From Phycisphaerae bacterium (GTDB lineage Bacteria; Planctomycetota; Phycisphaerae; UBA1845; PWPN01), in the NCBI GenBank assembly GCA_035384605.1, contig DAOOIV010000012.1, forward strand, positions 14,957 to 78,956: a stretch of DNA of 64,000 nucleotides, given 5' to 3'. Of the stretch, positions 17,494 to 25,651 are shown piece by piece. Numbering within the stretch: the stretch's first letter is position 1; each line of letters opens with the position of its first letter. The translations under genes and the position numbers were made by a program. The notes beneath the pieces were generated by a model that searched no databases, was not told where the DNA came from, and saw only the letters and a program-made list of their open reading frames with translations.

Positions 17494-19392
17494 ATGAGGT
17501 CGATCGCCGGACAACTGAATTCGCTGTTCTCCAAGGCCATCGAACGGGCCTTCGGCGACCCCGGCCGCAGGGCCGATCCGATGATTCGCCCCGCCGCCGA
17601 TGAAAGGTTCGGAGACTACCAGAGCAACGTGGCCATGGGTCTGGCCAAGCGGCTCGGGTCCAAGCCCCGCGAGGTGGCCCAGAGAATCGTGGACGCCTTG
17701 GCCGCTGAACCGCAGGCTACCGCCATGTGCGAGCCCTTCGAGATCGCCGGGCCGGGCTTTATCAACATTCACCTGCGGCCTGAGTGGATGGCCGACGTTC
17801 TCAATGCCGTCCCCGCCGCCGGCGACCGCGACCGCCTCGGCATCGACACGGCCGAGAACCCACAAACTGTCGTCGTCGACTACTCCAGCCCGAACATCGC
17901 CAAGCAAATGCACGTCGGCCACCTCCGCAGCACCATCATCGGCGACTCCATCGCCCGTATCCTCGAGTTCGAAGGTCACAAGGTCATCCGCCAGAACCAC
18001 ATCGGCGATTGGGGGACGCAATTCGGCATGCTCTGCGCCTATCTCAAAGAGAAGATGCCGGACGCCCTGAGCAACCCGGCGGACGTTCACCTCGCTGACC
18101 TGGAGAGCTTCTATAAACAGGCCAACGCCCTTGATCAGGAAGATGCCGCTTTTCACGAGCGGGCTCGGGCCGAGGTCGTTGCTCTGCACAACCGCGACCA
18201 GAGTACCCTGAAGGCCTGGCGGTACATCGTGAACGAGTCGCGCAACCACTACATGCCCATCTACCGGCGGCTGGGTGTCAGCCTGCGTCAGGAAGACGAA
18301 CGCGGCGAAAGCTTCTACGCCGACAGACTTGCCGGCGTCGTCGCCGAACTCGAACGCGACTTCGGCCAAGGTGCTCCATCCCGGCCTCTTGACGAGCCGC
18401 GGGGTTCATCCCCGCGGTCCGATCTTCCACGTATTCGCGTTGAAGTCTCCGACGGCGCCCTCTGCGTCTTTCACGAAACCCCGTCCGGCGAGCCGATGTT
18501 CAAAAACCCCGACGGCAAGCCCGTGCCGATGATCATTCGCAAGTCCGACGGCGCCTACCTCTACGCCACTACGGACCTGGCAGCCGTGCAATTCCGCATT
18601 CGCGAACTGGGCGCCGACCGCATCGTCTACGTCACCGACGCCCGTCAGGCCCAGCACTTCGAGATGGTCTTCGCCACCGCCCGGGCCGCCGCTTGGACGC
18701 TCCACGGCGGCCGCACGACGCCCGTGCAACTCGACCACGTGACCTTCGGATCGATCCTCGGTGACGACCGCAAGCCGCTCAAAACCCGCAGCGGCGAGAA
18801 CGTCAGACTCGCCGATCTGCTTGACGAGGCCGTCAACCGGGCCGAGAAACTGATCCGCTCCAACGAAGCCGACCCTGCCAAACGCCGCGGCTTCACCCAG
18901 GACGAAATCCGCGACATCGCCGAGGCCGTCGGCATCGGGGCGGTCAAGTACGCCGACCTCTCGCAGAACCGCCAGAGCGATTACGTGTTCAGTTGGGACA
19001 AAATGCTGGCCATGGAGGGCAACACCGCCCCGTACATGATGTACGCCTACGCCCGCATCCGCTCGATCTATCGCAAGGGCGCCGAAGAGAGCCGTGATCT
19101 AGCGGCCGGCCGTGTTCAGCTTGTCGAACCGGCCGAGCGGGTCCTTGCCCGCCAGGTGCTCCGCCTGCCGGAAACCCTCGAAGGCGCCGCCGTCGGCCTG
19201 CGGCTCAACATCATCACCGAATACCTGTATAATCTGGCAGGAGCCTTCATGAGCTTCTACGAGGCCTGCCCGGTCCTCAAGGCCGGCTCCGACGCCCTTC
19301 GCGCCTCGCGCCTGAGGCTCTGCGACCTCACCGCCCGGGCCCTCCGCATCGGCCTCGACCTGCTCGGCATCCGCGTCGTCGAACGAATGTGA
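17494..19392 (+). CDS. argS: Arginyl-tRNA synthetase
   Basis: About 632 residues from ATG 17494 (GGAGAA five nt upstream); ATG 17482 is an alternative. Charges tRNA-Arg with arginine. Motifs in order: the N-terminal additional domain (ERFGDYQSNVAMGLAKRLG), the class I HIGH-like signature VDYSSPNIAKQMHVGHLRSTIIGD, NHIGDWGTQFGML, YLYATTDLAA, KTRSGENVRLADLLDEA, and the anticodon-binding DALR domain (YAYARIRSI, LNIITEYLYNLAGAF). Odd feature: between ERDFGQ and IRVEVSDGALCVF, residues ~291-312 form a Pro/Arg/Ser-rich insert encoded by a DNA segment with a perfect 8-bp hairpin. Elsewhere the sequence is well conserved. Confidence 0.97.
   Translation: MRSIAGQLNSLFSKAIERAFGDPGRRADPMIRPAADERFGDYQSNVAMGLAKRLGSKPREVAQRIVDALAAEPQATAMCEPFEIAGPGFINIHLRPEWMADVLNAVPAAGDRDRLGIDTAENPQTVVVDYSSPNIAKQMHVGHLRSTIIGDSIARILEFEGHKVIRQNHIGDWGTQFGMLCAYLKEKMPDALSNPADVHLADLESFYKQANALDQEDAAFHERARAEVVALHNRDQSTLKAWRYIVNESRNHYMPIYRRLGVSLRQEDERGESFYADRLAGVVAELERDFGQGAPSRPLDEPRGSSPRSDLPRIRVEVSDGALCVFHETPSGEPMFKNPDGKPVPMIIRKSDGAYLYATTDLAAVQFRIRELGADRIVYVTDARQAQHFEMVFATARAAAWTLHGGRTTPVQLDHVTFGSILGDDRKPLKTRSGENVRLADLLDEAVNRAEKLIRSNEADPAKRRGFTQDEIRDIAEAVGIGAVKYADLSQNRQSDYVFSWDKMLAMEGNTAPYMMYAYARIRSIYRKGAEESRDLAAGRVQLVEPAERVLARQVLRLPETLEGAAVGLRLNIITEYLYNLAGAFMSFYEACPVLKAGSDALRASRLRLCDLTARALRIGLDLLGIRVVERM
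18397..18417. repeat. Perfect hairpin inside argS insert
   Basis: CCGCGGGG-TTCAT-CCCCGCGG, an 8-bp perfect inverted repeat with a 5-nt loop. It lies inside a segment (about 18370-18430) that interrupts an otherwise conserved region of ArgS without breaking the frame. Confidence 0.7.
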
Positions 19393-19479
19393 CGGCTCCC
19401 AAGTGGGGCCGACGCCCCCGTCGCTGCACCAGGTTGTCCGGCGTCTGCGCGCCGGAGCGGGTGTAACGATTGCCACCAC

Positions 19480-19580
19480 AAGGCACGGCACGGTCGAAGC
19501 CGCCAAACGCGGCGAGACCTGCCATGGGTGCTGCCCGCGAATGAGAACGGAGGTGGCCCAAAGGCACGGCACGGTCGGAG
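19480..19580. repeat. Two copies of a 20-bp repeat upstream of DoxX-fusion gene
   Basis: AAGGCACGGCACGGTCGAAG at 19480-19499 recurs at 19561-19580 with one mismatch. The first copy is followed at 19517-19532 by ACCTGCCATGGGTGCT. A diverged relative of this block (CACGGTCGAAGCC ... ACCTGCCGTGAGTGCT) lies at 21361-21422, just after the same gene. Confidence 0.55.
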
Positions 19581-19686
19581 CAGGACTCAGACCCGCCGCG
19601 CGTGCCGGACGCCGCTCGCTACACGGCCTTACTCTATGGTATGCTGGTCGCCGTTCATTCATCCCCGTGCGAGGAGTGTCTGAATC

Positions 19687-21279
19687 ATGAGCGAACACTT
19701 AAAGGCCCAAAGCCCGGCCCGGTTGTCCTCACTGCAAATGTCCATGCTCATCCTTCTCCGCTTGGCCGTGGGATGGCATCTGCTGTACGAAGGAGCCGGC
19801 AAACTCATGGCCCCCGGCTGGTCGGCCGAGGGTTACTTGTCGCACTCGAATTGGATCCTCGCTCCCCTCTTCCGCTGGATGGCTGCCGACCCGGGTCGAC
19901 TGCGCGTGATCGACGCCCTGAACATCTGGGGCCTTATCCTCATCGGCCTGGCGCTGCTGCTCGGCGTAATGCCACGGCTGGCGAGTCTGGGCGGAGCGGT
20001 GTTGCTGCTGTTGTACTATGCGGCCATCTCGCCGCTGTACGGGCCGGGCGTGTTTGGCGCCGAGTCCGACTATTTTGGCGTCAGCAAGGTCTTGATCGAG
20101 GCCATCGCGCTCCTGACGCTGGCCGCGATGCCGTCCGGTTCAATGTTTCGACTCGATCGGCTGGTGGCCGGGTTCATTCGGCCTCGACACCCAGGAAGGG
20201 TCGGCTCCGGCGGCATGGGGCCTTCCGGCGATGAAACCGTCGAGTCGCAGTCCAGGTCTTCTTTGCATCGAAGGGAAATCCTCGGGAGCTTGGCTTCGCT
20301 TCCGCTGGTAGGCTTGTTCTGCGCGGGGCTCTATCAAAGACGCCGCCGGGACCGCGCCGTGGTACAGGCAATCACCGGCGCGACCATCAAGGTCCCCACC
20401 GCCGACCTGAGCAAGCTCAAGGGCAAGCCGCCGATGGGGCAAATCGGCAGCTTGAAGATCAGCCGGTTGATGCTCGGCAGCAACCTGATCGGCGGGTGGG
20501 CCCACTCACGCGATCTGATCTACGTGTCCTCGCTGTTCAAAGCCTACAACACCGAGTGGAGGATCATGCACACCCTCGCCCTGGCAGAGAAGGCGGGCAT
20601 CAACATGATCAACTGCGTCAATCCGCAACTGGCTCTCATCGACAAGTACCGCCGCCAAACCGGCGGCGCCATGCAGACCATGTGCCAGATCCGGACCGTG
20701 CAAGGCGACATGAAGACCGAAATCGACATGGCCATCGATGCCGGCGCCACCACCATGTACATCCAGGGGGCGGTGGGAGATAAGTGCGTGGAGGAAAAGC
20801 GGCTCGAGGAACTCGCCGACGCGGTTGCATACGGCCGGCGACAGGGCTATCTCGTCGGCATCGGTGCCCACTCCATACGCGTGCCCATCGCGTGCGAGGA
20901 GGCGGGCATCGAATCAGACTACTACGTCAAGACGTTCCACCACGACCGCTACTGGTCGGCCATCCCGCGCGAACGGCGGCAGGAGTTCTCGGTCGATCGC
21001 GAGCGGCATCTCGATCACGATATGTTCCACGACAACATCTTCGACCTGTTCCCAGAGCAGACGGCCGAGTTCATGGCCGGCGTCGACAAGCCGTTTGTCG
21101 CGTTCAAGGTACTGGCCGGCGGCGCCATCCCGCCTGAGGACGGCTTCAGGTTCGCGTTCGAAAACGGTGCCGATTTCATCTGCGTGGGCATGTTTGACTT
21201 CCAGATCGTCGACGATGTGAACATCTCCCTCGATGTCCTGGCCGATATGAGCAGACGCACCCGGCCATGGCGGGCATGA
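19687..21279 (+). CDS. Fusion of DoxX-like membrane domain with aldo/keto-reductase-like domain
   Basis: 530 residues; ATG 19687 follows GAGGAG. Residues 15-150 are a four-helix DoxX-like membrane domain (LRLAVGWHLLYEGAGKLM, ALNIWGLILIGLALLLG, PRLASLGGAVLLLLYYAAISPL). Residues ~160-193 are a linker. Residues 194-215 (HRREILGSLASLPLVGLFCAGL) look like a Tat-type signal or signal anchor now internal to the protein. Residues ~245-525 form a TIM-barrel oxidoreductase-like domain (MGQIGSLKISRLMLGSNLIGGW, HTLALAEKAGINMINC) resembling aldo/keto reductases of planctomycete secreted families. I do not see a canonical catalytic tetrad. The fusion suggests a membrane-tethered extracytoplasmic redox protein. 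Substrate unknown. Confidence 0.75.
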   Translation: MSEHLKAQSPARLSSLQMSMLILLRLAVGWHLLYEGAGKLMAPGWSAEGYLSHSNWILAPLFRWMAADPGRLRVIDALNIWGLILIGLALLLGVMPRLASLGGAVLLLLYYAAISPLYGPGVFGAESDYFGVSKVLIEAIALLTLAAMPSGSMFRLDRLVAGFIRPRHPGRVGSGGMGPSGDETVESQSRSSLHRREILGSLASLPLVGLFCAGLYQRRRRDRAVVQAITGATIKVPTADLSKLKGKPPMGQIGSLKISRLMLGSNLIGGWAHSRDLIYVSSLFKAYNTEWRIMHTLALAEKAGINMINCVNPQLALIDKYRRQTGGAMQTMCQIRTVQGDMKTEIDMAIDAGATTMYIQGAVGDKCVEEKRLEELADAVAYGRRQGYLVGIGAHSIRVPIACEEAGIESDYYVKTFHHDRYWSAIPRERRQEFSVDRERHLDHDMFHDNIFDLFPEQTAEFMAGVDKPFVAFKVLAGGAIPPEDGFRFAFENGADFICVGMFDFQIVDDVNISLDVLADMSRRTRPWRA

Positions 21280-21360
21280 GCGCCCCGGAACAAGGCCATG
21301 TCGACGAAAGCCCCCGCCGCAGATTGTGGGCAGGAAAAGGTGTTACTCCCCAAGCTATGC

Positions 21361-21422
21361 CACGGTCGAAGCCCTGCGAAGTACCATGGACCAGGCAGGG
21401 CGGAAACCTGCCGTGAGTGCTC
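21361..21422. repeat. Diverged copy of CACGGTCGAAGCC repeat with hairpin
   Basis: CACGGTCGAAGCC (21361-21373) and a downstream segment with GGCAGG-GCGGAAA-CCTGCC hairpin plus GTGAGTGCT. It resembles the block at 19489-19532, so related repeats flank the DoxX-fusion gene. Confidence 0.4.
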
Positions 21423-21542
21423 AATCCCGCTATTATGGGACGGCGCCTCTCTTTCCGTTGCTCCGCTTGCTTCCCGCCCCGCTGAATTCTACGTTTGTAT
21501 CCGGGATTACGTACCCGCCCCAGGTGACGGGAAAGGGCTTCC

Positions 21543-23018
21543 ATGCTGGGCAGCTTCCTCAGAGTGCTGTTCGACGATGCTCGTCGCGGCGACGACCGCG
21601 CCGGCCCGGGTCTCGGTCTGAACCTGCCTTCCGGCAAGCCGCCCATACTTCGCCGCCGAACAACCTGCCTGATTGCTGTGCTGGGAATTGCGGCCATCCT
21701 CTACGGCACGCTGATGCCCTTCCAGATCGACCACTCCAAAGCGATCTCATGGAACCTGCAGTGGACCATGTCGATGCCGGGTGATGCGGTCGCCAACGTG
21801 CTCATCTACATTCCGATCGGCGCCTTCCTGCGGCTGATGCTGCGCCGCCGCGGTTCGCCCCGCGTGATCGAGTGGGGCGTGAGTCTGATCATCGCCGGCG
21901 CGATCAGCTACCTGACCGAGGTGGCCCAGACCGTCGTGGTGGCCCGGGTTCCAAGCTGGATCGATACCATCTGCAATTTCACCGGAACGGCGATCGGCAT
22001 TGCCTTCGCCCCATCCCTTCAGCGCATCCTGCGTAACGCCCACGCGTGGCTCTATCGCGAGCTGCGAGTACACCCGATGGCTATGGCCGCGATGACGGTC
22101 ATGATTTGCGTGTGTACTTACGCCCTGGCCCCGATGGACGTAAAGCCCACGCCGACGCATCTGGCCAAGGGTATTGCACATCTGCGGGCGTTGCCGCAGC
22201 AATGGCTGTGGCTGCCGGGTGATGCATCGCTCAGCCCGATGGCGGTCATGGACAAGGTGATATCGGCCGGTGCCTACGGCCTGCTGGCTTTTGTGCTGCT
22301 ACTTTCGGCGAGGGAGGCCGGACGCTCCAGGATGCGCTCCGTCTGGTACGCCCTCACCCGTTCCCTGGCGCTGGCCGTGGTGGTCGAAGCCATCCAGTTG
22401 TTCACCATCTCGCACGTGGCCGATCCTCGCGACCTGTTCACGGCGTGGCTCTGTTGCCTGCTGGGCTGTGTCGTCGGCTGGACCGTCGTGGGCACTTCTC
22501 CGGATATTCACCAGTCGCCGATGACCTTGCTTCGCGGCCTGGTCGCGGTGATCAGCGGCGTGGTGCTGGCCTGGGCCGTCGGCTCCATCATACTGAGCAC
22601 CCCGGCACAGGCCCCGATGCACACGACCTGGTGGCCTGCAGTCGGCAATTTCAACCGCTCGTGGAGCAGTTTGCTCGGCGACTACACCAGCGGCCTGCTG
22701 CAATACATTCTGGTGGCCGGGCTGATCGTGCTGTGGAGCCGGGCAACCCGACATCGTCCCAGCATGGCCCTTGTGGTGACCTCCACCTGGATCATCGCGG
22801 TTACCTCCATAAGCGTGACCGCATTTCGAGGCTACAACATCGACACCGCCCAACTGATCCTGGGGGTCGTCGGCGGCATCATTGCCGTCCGCTTCGACCG
22901 GGCCATCTTCGGCAGGCAGAGGGTGCTCAGCTCGAACTCGGCCGGTGACATCACGCCGACAACTCCGCTTGTGCCGGATACTGCTGCTCTCCCTTCTCCG
23001 GAATCGCGTCGATCCTGA
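21543..23018 (+). CDS. Integral membrane protein with two VanZ-like domains
   Basis: 491 residues from ATG 21543. A hydrophilic N-terminus of ~40 residues precedes about ten hydrophobic segments. Two VanZ-like signatures are visible: first, PGDAVANVLIYIPIGAFLRL ... TEVAQTVVVARVPSWIDTICNFTGTAIG; second, DKVISAGAYGLLAFVLLL ... VEAIQLFTISHVADPRDLFTAW. Each has the DxxxN/G...YxP and E-x-x-Q...R..D..D pattern of VanZ, a family named from teicoplanin resistance but mostly of unknown function in Gram-negatives. The tandem arrangement looks like an internal duplication. A hydrophobic third part ends the protein. Confidence 0.8.
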   Translation: MLGSFLRVLFDDARRGDDRAGPGLGLNLPSGKPPILRRRTTCLIAVLGIAAILYGTLMPFQIDHSKAISWNLQWTMSMPGDAVANVLIYIPIGAFLRLMLRRRGSPRVIEWGVSLIIAGAISYLTEVAQTVVVARVPSWIDTICNFTGTAIGIAFAPSLQRILRNAHAWLYRELRVHPMAMAAMTVMICVCTYALAPMDVKPTPTHLAKGIAHLRALPQQWLWLPGDASLSPMAVMDKVISAGAYGLLAFVLLLSAREAGRSRMRSVWYALTRSLALAVVVEAIQLFTISHVADPRDLFTAWLCCLLGCVVGWTVVGTSPDIHQSPMTLLRGLVAVISGVVLAWAVGSIILSTPAQAPMHTTWWPAVGNFNRSWSSLLGDYTSGLLQYILVAGLIVLWSRATRHRPSMALVVTSTWIIAVTSISVTAFRGYNIDTAQLILGVVGGIIAVRFDRAIFGRQRVLSSNSAGDITPTTPLVPDTAALPSPESRRS

Positions 23019-23165
23019 CCTGCCCTGAAACCTCCAGGCAGCGCCGACGGTGCGCGGGGTCGGCCGTTTGCCCCCTGTCATTCTTCTCCGACGTCACTAT
23101 GATGACCAGAGGGATCACCTGCGCGCTCAGGGGTCCAGAGCCATGGTGGTTGCCTGGGTTCTGTG

Positions 23166-24677
23166 ATGGCGGATACGCGATCGGATCACAAACGAATCAT
23201 CGTTGTCGGTGGGGGCGTATCGGGCATGGCGGCCGCTTACCGGGTGGCTGAGCTGGCCGCCGCAAGGGGCACGCCGATCGACGTCCGCGTCCTGGAGGCC
23301 AGAGATCAGCTCGGCGGCTCGCTGGTGACCAACCGGCACGACGGCTTCCTCGTCGAGGCCGGCCCCGACTCGTTCATCACCCAGAAACCCTGGGCCCTGG
23401 CACTGTGCAAGCGGCTCGGACTCACCGACGAGATCATCCCTACCAATCCAGCCTTCCGACGGACCTTCGTTGTCCGTAAGGGCCGCCTGCATCCGATCCC
23501 CGAAGGCTTTCTGCTCCTGGCACCGTCGCGGATCATGCCCTTTGTGACCAGCCGGCTGTTCTCGTGGCCGGGCAAGCTCCGCATGGGCCTAGATCTGATC
23601 TTACCCGCAAAAGACCACGGCCACGACGGCGATGAAAGCCTGGCCTCATTCGTCCGCCGTCGTTTCGGCCGCGAAGCCCTGGAACGCGTCGCCCAGCCGC
23701 TCGTCGGGGGCATCTATACCGCTGATCCCGAGATGCTCGGCCTGCGAGCCACGATGCCCCGCTTTCTTGAAATGGAGGCCGAGCATCGAAGTCTGATACT
23801 CGGCATGCGGCGCGCGGCCAAGGCCATGGCCCGGGCGTCCAAACAACGCAACACCGCCCAAAGCGTCGACAGCGGTGCACGATATAGCATGTTCGTTTCC
23901 CTGGCTTCCGGTATGTCGCGGCTGATCGAAGTGCTGCGATCGCGTCTGCCTGCCGATGCGATCCGGACGAACGCACCCGTGACCCGCATCGCACCGGTCC
24001 GGAATCGGTGGCAGGTTTCACTCGCCGACGGCACCGGCGAGATCGCCGATGGCGTGATCCTTACATGCGCGGCCTATCATTCGGCGGAACTGGTCCGGAC
24101 TCTCGATACGAGTCTGGCCGATGATCTCGCCTCAATTGATTATGCCTCGTCGGCGACCATGTCGCTGGCGTATCGACGTGAAGACGTGCCCGGCCCGCTT
24201 GATGGTTTCGGGTTCGTCGTGCCCTTCGTGGAGAATAGAACTTTGATCGCGGTGACCTTCAACAGCGTGAAGTTCGCCGGCCGTGCTCCCGATGGCTGGG
24301 TGCTGATGCGGGCGTTTCTTGGCGGGGCAATGCAGCCTGAAGTCTATGAGATGGACGATGCGAGACTGCGCGACGCCGTCCTGCGAGACCTCCGGGATCT
24401 TCTCGGTATCGAAGCCCCTCCGCGGTTCGTCGAGCTGTACCGCTGGCCCAGGTCGATGCCGCAGTACCCGGTGGGACATCTTCACGCGGTGGCAGCGATT
24501 CACAGAAAGCTGGCGTCGTGGCCCGGCCTGGCTATCGGCGGAAGTGCCTTCGGCGGCGTGGGCATTCCCGACTGCGTCCACTCGGGAGAAACGGCCGCCG
24601 AGGCCGTCGTAACGCACGTGGCGGGTGTGCCGGATTCGAATTCGGCCGCATGGCCCGGCAAGTCGGCAGCGTCCTGA
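23166..24677 (+). CDS. hemG: Protoporphyrinogen/coproporphyrinogen oxidase (HemY/HemG family)
   Basis: About 503 residues; GTG 23163 directly precedes ATG 23166. FAD-dependent oxidation of a porphyrinogen in heme synthesis. The dinucleotide-binding motif is IIVVGGGVSGMAAAY, followed by VRVLEARDQLGGSLVT and VEAGPDSFITQKP. Further motifs: ESLASFVRRRFGREALERVAQPLVGGIYTADPEMLGLRATMPRF and the C-terminal flavin contact GLAIGGSAFGGVGIPDCVHSG split over two strands. These fit the soluble HemY-type oxidase. Whether it acts on protoporphyrinogen IX or coproporphyrinogen III cannot be told from the sequence. No other heme gene is adjacent. Confidence 0.93.
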   Translation: MADTRSDHKRIIVVGGGVSGMAAAYRVAELAAARGTPIDVRVLEARDQLGGSLVTNRHDGFLVEAGPDSFITQKPWALALCKRLGLTDEIIPTNPAFRRTFVVRKGRLHPIPEGFLLLAPSRIMPFVTSRLFSWPGKLRMGLDLILPAKDHGHDGDESLASFVRRRFGREALERVAQPLVGGIYTADPEMLGLRATMPRFLEMEAEHRSLILGMRRAAKAMARASKQRNTAQSVDSGARYSMFVSLASGMSRLIEVLRSRLPADAIRTNAPVTRIAPVRNRWQVSLADGTGEIADGVILTCAAYHSAELVRTLDTSLADDLASIDYASSATMSLAYRREDVPGPLDGFGFVVPFVENRTLIAVTFNSVKFAGRAPDGWVLMRAFLGGAMQPEVYEMDDARLRDAVLRDLRDLLGIEAPPRFVELYRWPRSMPQYPVGHLHAVAAIHRKLASWPGLAIGGSAFGGVGIPDCVHSGETAAEAVVTHVAGVPDSNSAAWPGKSAAS

Positions 24678-24766
24678 CGGCCGCGCCCAGAGGCAACCGG
24701 ACCGAAAACCCCGCTGTCTTTGACTCCCGACAGAGGCGCAAGCGAGTCCGCAAAAGGATGTGCGTA

Positions 24767-25453
24767 ATGTGGAGCGACCTTCTCAAGCGAATGCATCCGG
24801 AAGGCATTCCCTGGCCCGGGACAGTGTTATACGACGCATTGAGTCGCAGCCGCATCTTCCAGGAGCACTATCGTCTGTTGGCCGAGGATATCGCCGCCCA
24901 TTGCCGGCAAGGAAGCATACTGGACATCGGTACCGGCCCAGGCCGGTTGCTGTTGAGTCTTCACGAACTCCGTCCGGACCGCCGCTTAATAGGAGTCGAC
25001 GTGAGCACGGCAATGGCGCGCCAGGCGCAGGAGAACGTGCGCCGTGCAGGACTGTCCAATGTGATTCAGATTCTTGCCGCGCCGGCGCAGCGTTTGCCGT
25101 TCGCCGATCAATCATTTGATGTCGTCGTCAGCAGCGGCGCGCTTCATCACTGGAAGAATGCGACGGCCGGACTCAACGAAGTGTACCGGGTCTTACGAAC
25201 AGGCGGTTGGGCGCTCATGTATGATCTCGTGAAAGACACGCCGCCAAAAATCCTCCAAGGACTGACAAAAGCCCATGGTCGGTTCCGCGTGCGCCTTCTT
25301 CAACTTCACTCCCTTGAAGAGCCGTTTCACACTGTCGGTGATCTGGCGTCACTGGCCGAGGCCACGCCGTTCAGGACCGAACAGGTGCGGTTTGTCGGAG
25401 CCTTGTGCTGCCTGGCGCTCACCAAGCCGGCGCCTAAGTCAGGGGAACTGTAA
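24767..25453 (+). CDS. Class I SAM-dependent methyltransferase
   Basis: 228 residues from ATG 24767 (AAAAGG 9 nt upstream); ATG 24758 is possible. Methyltransf_11-type Rossmann fold: motif I ILDIGTGPGRLLLSL, acidic end of strand 2 LIGVDVSTAMARQA, LAAPAQRLPFADQSFDVVVSSGALHHW, then EVYRVLRTGGWALMYD. Substrate unknown; the family includes quinone, lipid and small-molecule methyltransferases. It follows the porphyrinogen oxidase by 89 nt and might be cotranscribed. Confidence 0.88.
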   Translation: MWSDLLKRMHPEGIPWPGTVLYDALSRSRIFQEHYRLLAEDIAAHCRQGSILDIGTGPGRLLLSLHELRPDRRLIGVDVSTAMARQAQENVRRAGLSNVIQILAAPAQRLPFADQSFDVVVSSGALHHWKNATAGLNEVYRVLRTGGWALMYDLVKDTPPKILQGLTKAHGRFRVRLLQLHSLEEPFHTVGDLASLAEATPFRTEQVRFVGALCCLALTKPAPKSGEL

Positions 25454-25651
25454 GACCGGCAATGACGACGTTGCCTGTCCGGCTGGGCGGATGCCAGACC
25501 CGCTCAGGCGACAGATTCTTTGAGATTCAGGCTTTTTCTGTGGCGGCTGTCTGACTAAAATGAGCCTCGTCGTCCTATCCGTCGTCGGCGTGGTCTCTGG
25601 GGAGGAACCGCGACGAGGCAGCGACTCCAAAAAGATTCCGGGCGGTGACGC

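Noticed and set aside
17121..17603. 160-codon frame upstream of and overlapping argS
   Set aside because: No SD or recognisable domain, and it overlaps the conserved start of argS by more than 100 nt.
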